Source: Rhizobium grahamii
Lineage (GTDB): Bacteria > Pseudomonadota > Alphaproteobacteria > Rhizobiales > Rhizobiaceae
NCBI RefSeq assembly: GCF_009498215.1
Contig: NZ_CP043498.1
Span: forward strand, 186,001 to 250,000
DNA length: 64,000 nt
Reading direction: 5' to 3'
Below are positions 58,071-64,000 of this stretch, one piece after another. The notes under the pieces are model-generated. The model had not been told where the DNA came from. It did not search any database and saw only the letters and a program-made list of their open reading frames with translations. Every line of letters begins with the position of its first letter. The stretch's first letter is position 1. The position numbers and the translations under genes were made by a program.

Positions 58071-59053
58071 ATGACCGTTTTCCACCGCAATGAAACCCGT
58101 GAACCCCTGCCGGCCCACCTGAGGGGCGGAGTGGTCGCCGTTGGCAATTTCGACGGCGTTCATCGCGGCCATCAATCGGTTCTTGAACGTGCGCTGCAGA
58201 TTGCCGAACGCCGTGGCATCCCGGCTCTGGTGCTGACCTTCGAACCGCACCCGCGCGCCGTTTTCAAGCCCGATGCGCCGGTTTTCCGGATCACGCCGGC
58301 GCCGCTGCGTGCCCGTATCCTCGAGGCCCTGGCTTCAAGGCGGTTGTCGAATATCCGTTCGACCGTGCTTTCGCCCAGAGGACGCCTGAGGATTTCGTCC
58401 ACACGGTCCTGAAGGACTGGCTGGGCGCTTCCGAGGTCGTTACCGGCTTCGACTTTCATTTCGGCCACAATCGCGAGGGCGGCCCGGCCTTCCTGATGGA
58501 TGCCGGCCAGAAATACGGCTTCGGCGTAACATTGGTCGATGCTTTTCGTGACGAGAATGCCGATGTCGTCTCCTCCAGCAACATTCGCGAGCTGCTGAAG
58601 GGCGGCGACGTCAGCGCAGCGGCAGGAATGCTCGGCTATCACTATACCGTGGAAGCGGAAGTCATCGGTGGCGAGAAGCTTGGCCGGCAGCTCGGGTTCC
58701 CGACGGCGAACATGCGACTTCTACCCGAAGCCGCCCTGAAGGCCGGTATCTACGCCGTCAAGTTCCGCCTGGCAGACGGCACGGTTCATGATGGTGTCGC
58801 AAGCTACGGTCGCCGCCCGACGGTCACCGACAATGGTGCCCCCTTGCTCGAGACCTACGTCTTCGATTTCAGCGGCGATCTCTACGGGCAGATCTGTTCG
58901 GTCTCCTTCTTCGGTTATCTGCGCCCCGAACTGAAGTTCGATGGCCTCGACCCGCTCGTCGAGCAGATGAACCGCGACAAGGAAGAGGCGCGCGCTCTCC
59001 TTGCAGGCGTCCAGCCGCTCAGCGAACTCGATCGCAAGATCTGCTTCGCCTGA
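58071..59053 (+). CDS. ribF: bifunctional riboflavin kinase/FAD synthetase RibF, frameshifted as sequenced
   Basis: Converts riboflavin to FMN and then FAD; normally essential. The N-terminal FAD synthetase domain has [14 protein letters not shown] (about 25-38), and the C-terminal flavokinase domain has [12 protein letters not shown] and [13 protein letters not shown]. The frame breaks at GG 58331-58332: one more G turns EALAS into [13 protein letters not shown] and gives a continuous 327-residue protein. Because the gene is expected to be essential, a base-calling error is the best explanation. It probably forms a transcription unit with the upstream HAD gene. Confidence 0.9.
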
Positions 59054-59184
59054 CGTTCCAGTCGCCTTCGAAAATTGTGGCTCTTTCGGGGCAGCCGCGC
59101 TTGCCGTGCGCGCTTGCGGGGATATCTCATCTATTTGATAAGACGCGGATTCGCTGCGCCCCAGCACCGAAAGGCAATCATCAC

Positions 59185-59382
59185 ATGGATAAGAGGTTTG
59201 GAACGGCGGCCTGCTGGCTGCTCATCATTCCCTATATCGGGCTCCTATGGGTTCCCTTCTATAATTTTCACGATCCGGTCCTGCTCGGGTTCCCTTTTTT
59301 CTACTGGTATCAGCTGGCCTGGGTGCCGATCACCGCCGTCCTGACCTGGATTGCCTACCGGAGCATGCGCGATGACGACTGA
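59185..59382 (+). CDS. DUF3311 small membrane protein, probable MctP partner
   Basis: A 65-residue protein with two hydrophobic segments (ACWLLIIPYIGLLWVPFY and FFYWYQLAWVPITAVLTW) ending SMRDDD. DUF3311 proteins commonly precede sodium:solute symporters of the MctP group and are thought to be accessory subunits. Here its last 11 bp overlap the symporter start, so they are translationally coupled. Confidence 0.85.
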   Translation: MDKRFGTAACWLLIIPYIGLLWVPFYNFHDPVLLGFPFFYWYQLAWVPITAVLTWIAYRSMRDDD

Positions 59383-60845
59383 ACTCGACGCCACCGCGCT
59401 TTCCGTCTTCATCTTCTTCTTCGTGCTCGTCACGGTCATGGGCTTCGTTGCTTCCCGCTGGCGCAAGCCCGAAACGCTCGCCCACATCGATGAATGGGCC
59501 TCGGCGGCCGCAGCTTCGGCACCTGGATTACCTGGTTCCTGGTCGGCGGCGACTTCTACACCGCCTACACGGTCATCGCCGTTCCGGCCCTCGTCTACAC
59601 CGTCGGCGCCTACGGCTTCTTTGCCCTGCCATACACGATCGTGGTCTATCCCTTCGTTTTCATGGTCATGCCCGTGCTGTGGAAGCGGGCGAGGGACTTC
59701 GGCTACGTGACGGCGGGCGACGTCGTCCACGGCCAGTATGGGTCGCGCGGGCTGGAGCTTGCCGTCGCGGCGACCGGCGTGATCGCGACGATGCCCTATA
59801 TCGCGCTTCAGCTCGTCGGCATGACGGCGGCGCTGAAGGCATTGGGCCTTCACGGTGAAATACCCCTGGCGATCGCCTTCATCGTTCTGGCGCTCTATAC
59901 CTATTCGGCGGGCCTGCGCGCGCCGGCGCTGATCGCCTTCGTCAAGGACATCATGATCTACATCGTCGTGATCGCCGCTGTCGCGCTCATCCCCTCGAAG
60001 CTTGGCGGCTATGCCAACGTCTTCGCTTCGGCGGATGCGGCGTTCCAGGCGAAGGGATCGGGAAGCCTGCTGCTCGGTGGCAACCAGTATGTCGCCTACG
60101 CCACTCTCGCGCTCGGCTCGGCGCTCGCAGCCTTCATGTATCCGCATACGCTGACCGGTATCTTTGCGTCCAACAGCGGCAACACGATCCGCAAGAACGC
60201 CGTTCTCTTGCCGGCCTATACGCTGCTGCTCGGCCTTCTGGCGCTCCTCGGTTACATGGGGCATGCCGCCGGGCTGAAGCTCGATAGCGCCAACGATGTG
60301 GTTCCGGCGCTGTTCCAGACGCTGTTCCCGAGTTGGTTTGCGGGCTTTGCCTTCGCGGCGATTGCCATCGGCGCGCTGGTGCCGGCGGCGGTGATGAGCA
60401 TCGGGGCGGCCAACCTCTTTACCCGCAACTTCTGGAAAGCCTACGTCAACCCCGCGGTCTCCGATGCCGGCGAGGCAAAGGTCGCCAAGGTAACGTCGCT
60501 GGTCGTCAAGGTCGGCGCGCTGCTCGTCATCATCTTCCTGCCGACGCAGTTCGCCCTCGATCTTCAATTGCTGGGCGGGGTCTGGATTCTGCAGACGCTT
60601 CCCGCGCTCGTGTTCGGCCTTTACACGGGATGGTTCCGCGCCCCGGCCTGCTGGCCGGCTGGTTTGTCGGTTTCTTCGGCGGCACGCTGCTTGTCTGGAT
60701 CAACGGCCTGAAGCCGCTTCAGCCGATTGCCTTCGGCGAGACCTCGTTCACCGTCTACATCGGCCTGCTGGCACTGGCGGCAAACATCGTCGTCGCCGTC
60801 GTCGTCAATGCCGCGACACCGGCAAAGGCGGTCGCACGGGCGTGA
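59372..60845 (+). CDS. mctP: monocarboxylate permease of the sodium:solute symporter family (MctP-like), two frameshifts as sequenced
   Basis: Inner-membrane importer of monocarboxylates such as lactate, pyruvate and related acids, by homology to Rhizobium leguminosarum MctP. About 13 hydrophobic spans and the SSS-family blocks (GDFYTAYTVIAVPALVYTVG, ALVPAAVMSIGAANLFTRNF) are visible. The frame breaks at GGG 59496-59498 and CCCC 60641-60644. One added base at each gives EWGLGGRSFGTWITW and APGLLAGWFVGFF, and a 491-residue protein. Coupled to the DUF3311 gene. The two-component regulator that controls mctP in some rhizobia is not next to it. Confidence 0.83.
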
Positions 60846-60886
60846 GCGTGTTGTGACGTGGGGCCGCGGGTAAAGCCGCGGTCCGC

Positions 60887-61345
60887 TTATTTTCCGCTCA
60901 GCGGAAATCGTGCCGGATCGTCCGACCACGGATCGAATACTGCCGCGCCGGAAAAGCGCGTGTCTTTGACGTTACGCGTGACAAGATAGAGGTCGTGCTC
61001 GATGGCCGTGGCCGCCAGCATGGTGTCGATGACGGGCGGCGCATGGCTTGTTGCCAGCTTGACCCGTCCTGAAATCGCGCCCCAACGCCTGACGCAGTTG
61101 TCGGTGAGCGAGAGAACTCGGCCTGAAAACCGTTCTTCAAGCGCGTCGCGCGCTGCACCATAGACGTAACGATTGGGGTCGTCGGGCGGGAGGTTCTCGA
61201 TCCCCTTGTCGTATTCGCCCAGAGTCAGGATGCTGAGAAACATACACGTCTCGTCCTGCGTGGCGGCCCAGTTCTTGACCGATGGCGCGCCGTTTCGATT
61301 GATGAGTGCCGCGATGACATTCGTGTCGAGAAGCCAACCGATCAC
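60887..61345 (-). CDS. PIN-domain toxin (FitB/VapC-like)
   Basis: A 152-residue Mg-dependent ribonuclease of a type II toxin-antitoxin pair. PIN acidic residues are visible: Asp7 in LLDTNV, Glu44 in LGEYDKGI, Asp107 in PPVIDTMLAATA, with the last site near TRNVKDTRF. The layout (VIDTMLAATAIEHDLYLVTR) resembles FitB. The start overlaps the antitoxin stop by 4 bp. Confidence 0.87.
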   Translation of the reverse strand: MIGWLLDTNVIAALINRNGAPSVKNWAATQDETCMFLSILTLGEYDKGIENLPPDDPNRYVYGAARDALEERFSGRVLSLTDNCVRRWGAISGRVKLATSHAPPVIDTMLAATAIEHDLYLVTRNVKDTRFSGAAVFDPWSDDPARFPLSGK

Positions 61346-61626
61346 AGCGCCACATCGCGTCCTTCGTCGCGGTCGCGTTCGACTTCCAGTCCGTCAAGCG
61401 CTAGTCCCTCCAGGAATTCCACCAGCAGCTGCTTCGGTGCCGTCTGCATCAGGCGGTCCAGCTCTTCGGCGCTGATGACGACAACGCTGTCGCGACCACG
61501 AACGGTCACGCGCTGTGGCCCTTCGCTATGCGCCATCCGTACCACCTCGCTGAACCGCGCCTTGGCATCCTCTAGCTTCCAGCGCTGCCCGTTCCGTCGC
61601 AGCTTTCGTATATGTTCCGCGCACAT
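61342..61626 (-). CDS. Phd/YefM-family antitoxin (partner of the PIN toxin)
   Basis: A 94-residue antitoxin with the Phd/YefM fold: QRWKLEDAKARFSEVVRMAH (DNA-binding/dimer half), GPQRVTVRGRDSVVVISAEE, then an acidic toxin-binding tail (LDGLEVERDRDEGRDV). The ATG overlaps of the pair (ATGA) ensure coupled synthesis. The start at 61626 is preferred over 61641 because the family N-terminus follows it. Confidence 0.83.
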   Translation of the reverse strand: MCAEHIRKLRRNGQRWKLEDAKARFSEVVRMAHSEGPQRVTVRGRDSVVVISAEELDRLMQTAPKQLLVEFLEGLALDGLEVERDRDEGRDVAL

Positions 61627-61778
61627 GGCTGAACCCCACAACTAGTCAGATGGTCAGATTGTAGCCTATTCTATGACACTTTGCCAACCGGCAAACCGCC
61701 TGAACCTGAATCGGATGCGCCGTTACCAGCCAATTCGCCTCTTCCTTTTCCCTCTAAAAGCGCCTATGAACCGGCGCG

Positions 61779-61841
61779 ATGAACAAGTTCCGGCTGGCGA
61801 TCACGATGCGAATTATCGGCCCGGCCTTCCGCGCGCGCTAA
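61779..61841 (+). CDS. candidate ileS leader peptide with three isoleucine codons
   Basis: A 20-codon frame (MNKFRLAITMRIIGPAFRAR) with Ile at codons 8, 12 and 13, the last two in tandem (61812-61817). It ends with TAA inside the loop of the terminator-like hairpin and lies upstream of ileS on the same strand. No strong Shine-Dalgarno sequence is visible before the ATG. The composition and position suggest an attenuation leader. The frame is too short for conservation to be judged here. Confidence 0.45.
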   Translation: MNKFRLAITMRIIGPAFRAR

Positions 61842-61864
61842 GCGGCCGGAAGGTCCGGGTTTTT
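61820..61864 (+). terminator. terminator-like hairpin in the ileS leader (candidate attenuator)
   Basis: CCCGGCCTTCCG (61820-61831) pairs with CGGAAGGTCCGGG (61847-61859) apart from a G-T or bulged position, and TTTTT follows (61860-61864). No plus-strand gene ends here: the upstream toxin-antitoxin pair is on the other strand, so the hairpin lies inside the ileS leader. GCGCC/GGCGC segments at 61760, 61773, 61865 and 61881 could pair in alternative ways. Confidence 0.6.
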
Positions 61865-61948
61865 GGCGCTTGGACGACGAGCGCCTCCGTCACCAATTTT
61901 CAAGCCCGTTGCGCCCGCTTCCGTGGCGCCTAGAGACGATTGCTAGAC

Positions 61949-64000
61949 ATGACCGATACAGCCGAAAAGATCGATTACTCGAAGACCCTCTATCTGCCGG
62001 AAACCGATTTCCCGATGCGCGCCGGCCTGCCGCAGAAGGAGCCGGAAACCGTTGCCCGCTGGCAGCAGATGGGTCTTTACAAGAAGCTGCGCGCCTCCGC
62101 CGCCGGCCGTGAAAAATTCGTCCTGCACGACGGCCCTCCCTATGCCAACGGCAACATCCACATCGGCCACGCGCTGAACAAGATCCTCAAGGACGTCATC
62201 AACCGCTCGTTCCAGATGCGCGGCTTCGACGCCAACTATGTTCCCGGCTGGGATTGCCACGGCCTTCCGATCGAATGGAAGATCGAAGAAGAGAACTACC
62301 GCGCCAAGGGCAAGGCAAAGCCTGACCTGAAGCAGGCCGACGCGATGATCGAGTTCCGCAAGGAATGCCGCGCCTATGCCGAAAAGTGGATCAAGATCCA
62401 GGGCGACGAGTTCAAGCGCCTCGGCATCGAGGGCGATTTCGACAATCCGTACCTGACGATGAACTTCCACGCCGAAAGCCGCATCGCCGGCGAACTCCTG
62501 AAGATCGCCATGAGCGGCCAGCTCTATCGCGGCTCCAAGCCGATCATGTGGTCGGTGGTCGAGCGCACGGCGCTGGCGGAAGCCGAAGTCGAGTACCACG
62601 ACGTCGAGAGCGACATGATCTGGGTGAAGTTCCCGGTCGTGGGTGGCGCCGGCGAGCTTGCCGATGCCCATGTCGTCATCTGGACGACCACGCCGTGGAC
62701 GATCCCGGGCAACCGCGCCATCGCCTATTCGCCGAAGGTCGCCTACGGCCTCTATGAAATCACGGCCGCCGAAAACGACTTCGGTCCGCAGCCCGGCGAG
62801 AAGCTGATCTTCGCCGACGCGCTTGCCGAGGAGTCCGCCAAGAAGGCCAAGCTCACCTTCCAGCGCCTGCGTGGCCTCTCGGCTGATGAGATGGCCGGCA
62901 TCACCGCCGCCCACCCCCTCAAGGGCCTCGGCGGCGGCTACGAATTCGCTGTTCCGCTGCTCCCTGGCGACCACGTCACCGATGACGCAGGTACCGGCTT
63001 CGTCCACACCGCCCCGTCGCACGGCCGCGAAGACTTCGAGGCCTGGATGTCCTCCGCCAAGCAGCTCGAAGCAAAGGGTATCGACACCCGCATCCCGTTC
63101 CCGGTCGACGACAGCGGCACCTACACGTCGGACGCCCCCGGCTTCGAAGGCGCCCGCGTCATGGACGACAACGGCAAGAAGGGCGATGCCAACGAGCGCG
63201 TCATCAAGACGCTGATCGAGCGCAACGCTCTGTTTGCCCGTGGCCGCCTGAAGCATTCCTATCCGCATTCCTGGCGCTCCAAGAAGCCGATCATCTTCCG
63301 CAACACGCCGCAGTGGTTCGTCTACATGGACAAGGACCTGAAGGACGGCACGACGCTGCGCACCCGTGCGCTCAAGGCAATCGACGATACCCGTTTCGTG
63401 CCCGCCGCCGGCCAGAACCGCCTGCGCGCCATGATCGAGCAGCGCCCGGACTGGGTGCTTTCGCGTCAAAGAGCATGGGGCGTTCCGATCTGCGTCTTCG
63501 CCGATGAGGACGGCAACGTCCTGCAGGATGCCGATGTCAACGCCCGCATCCTCGAGGCCTTCGACGTCGAGGGCGCCGATGCCTGGTTCGCCGAGGGCGC
63601 CAAGGATCGCTTCCTCGGCAACGGTCACGACCACGCCAAGTGGACCCAGGTCATGGACATCCTCGATGTCTGGTTCGACAGTGGCTCGACCCATACTTTT
63701 ACGCTCGAAGACCGCCCGGACTTGAAGTGGCCGGCCGATCTCTATCTCGAAGGCTCCGACCAACATCGCGGCTGGTTCCACTCGTCGCTGCTGGAATCCG
63801 CCGCCACCCGTGGCCGCGCGCCTTACAACGCCGTCCTCACCCATGGTTTCACCATGGACGAGAAGGGCGAGAAGATGTCGAAGTCCAAGGGCAACGTCAC
63901 CTCGCCGCAGGAGATCATGAAGGATGCCGGCGCCGACATCCTGCGCCTCTGGGTCATGACCTCGGACTATGCCGACGACCTGCGCGTCGGCAAGACCATC
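61949..64000 (+). CDS. ileS: isoleucyl-tRNA synthetase (partial, 3' end beyond the window)
   Basis: Class I synthetase charging tRNA-Ile; 684 codons are present, about 70% of a typical protein. The HIGH motif lies in [12 protein letters not shown] (near 62152-62187) and the KMSKS motif in [11 protein letters not shown] (near 63868-63900). The editing domain ([16 protein letters not shown], about 62690) is present. The ATG at 61949 follows a weak ribosome-binding region. Its leader holds the candidate attenuator described separately. Confidence 0.96.
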   Translation, partial: MTDTAEKIDYSKTLYLPETDFPMRAGLPQKEPETVARWQQMGLYKKLRASAAGREKFVLHDGPPYANGNIHIGHALNKILKDVINRSFQMRGFDANYVPGWDCHGLPIEWKIEEENYRAKGKAKPDLKQADAMIEFRKECRAYAEKWIKIQGDEFKRLGIEGDFDNPYLTMNFHAESRIAGELLKIAMSGQLYRGSKPIMWSVVERTALAEAEVEYHDVESDMIWVKFPVVGGAGELADAHVVIWTTTPWTIPGNRAIAYSPKVAYGLYEITAAENDFGPQPGEKLIFADALAEESAKKAKLTFQRLRGLSADEMAGITAAHPLKGLGGGYEFAVPLLPGDHVTDDAGTGFVHTAPSHGREDFEAWMSSAKQLEAKGIDTRIPFPVDDSGTYTSDAPGFEGARVMDDNGKKGDANERVIKTLIERNALFARGRLKHSYPHSWRSKKPIIFRNTPQWFVYMDKDLKDGTTLRTRALKAIDDTRFVPAAGQNRLRAMIEQRPDWVLSRQRAWGVPICVFADEDGNVLQDADVNARILEAFDVEGADAWFAEGAKDRFLGNGHDHAKWTQVMDILDVWFDSGSTHTFTLEDRPDLKWPADLYLEGSDQHRGWFHSSLLESAATRGRAPYNAVLTHGFTMDEKGEKMSKSKGNVTSPQEIMKDAGADILRLWVMTSDYADDLRVGKTI

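Noticed and set aside
61642..61948. T-box riboswitch upstream of ileS
   Set aside because: No T-box sequence or specifier-loop architecture is visible; T-boxes are rare in Proteobacteria, and the leader-peptide model fits better.
61943..63844. A long minus-strand open frame of over 600 codons
   Set aside because: It is the antisense shadow of ileS in GC-rich DNA; the plus strand carries the HIGH and KMSKS motifs in the right order.

Overview
The window is a stretch of a high-GC alphaproteobacterial chromosome, most likely from the Rhizobiaceae (Rhizobium/Agrobacterium/Neorhizobium-like). The grounds are the gene content and arrangement: a groES-groEL operon with a CIRCE operator, hisS-hisZ-hisG separated by a rhizobial RIME-like palindrome, a DUF3311-MctP monocarboxylate permease pair, a plant-type glutamate-cysteine ligase, DUF1127 and DUF937 proteins, and several YkuD transpeptidases with an SSGCIR active-site motif. 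I see no phage, plasmid, transposase or CRISPR sequence. This is core or near-core chromosome with a few small accessory modules.

Layout. 1-2.4 kb: end of an Opp/Dpp-type ABC importer with its two ATPases, then gluconokinase. 2.4-5.3 kb (minus): a DadA-like amino-acid dehydrogenase, then a type III polyketide synthase translationally coupled to an isoprenylcysteine-methyltransferase-family enzyme. 5.5-7.4 kb: an exported TPR protein and an ECF sigma/anti-sigma pair. 7.4-15.7 kb: a UvrD-like helicase, an ABC-F ATPase, peptidase T, tRNA-Gln(CUG), a Ppx/GppA phosphatase with a long basic N-terminus, RlmE and a VOC protein. 15.7-25.5 kb: MFS exporter, exported metallo-beta-lactamase-fold protein, guaB, membrane proteins, dienelactone hydrolase, OxyR, TetR and LysR regulators, DUF1127. 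25.6-31 kb (minus): DUF937, gshA, rsmE, a Pit phosphate transporter and a NUDIX hydrolase. 31.3-35.4 kb: a short divergent S-adenosylhomocysteinase-like protein, a quinone oxidoreductase and two LysR regulators. 35.5-39.5 kb: the glycolate oxidase operon glcDEF. 39.5-47.1 kb: small exported proteins, two L,D-transpeptidases, Tag glycosylase, HAD and AKR enzymes, a Met/His-rich DUF305 pair, and a BrnTA toxin-antitoxin module. 47.3-50.8 kb: hisS, RIME element, hisZ, hisG, terminator. 50.9-57.1 kb: DoxX, nu-class GST, a PAS-like protein, groEL/groES and chrA. 57.2-64 kb: HAD-IIA hydrolase, ribF, DUF3311-mctP, a FitAB/VapBC-type module, and ileS running off the end.

Two things stand out. First, seven genes (anti-sigma, PKS, helicase, ppx, a LysR, ribF, mctP) carry nine single-base frameshifts. 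Every one is repaired by adding one G or C to a short G/C run, and the repaired proteins have normal lengths and intact active sites. This pattern points to sequencing or assembly error rather than gene decay, so these genes are annotated as single full-length loci. Second, the ileS leader contains a 20-codon frame with three Ile codons, including a tandem pair, running straight into a strong terminator-like hairpin with five Ts. It looks like a ribosome-dependent attenuator for isoleucyl-tRNA synthetase and is the best candidate here for an undescribed regulatory element. A shorter S-adenosylhomocysteinase-like protein with substituted catalytic residues is the most unusual enzyme.
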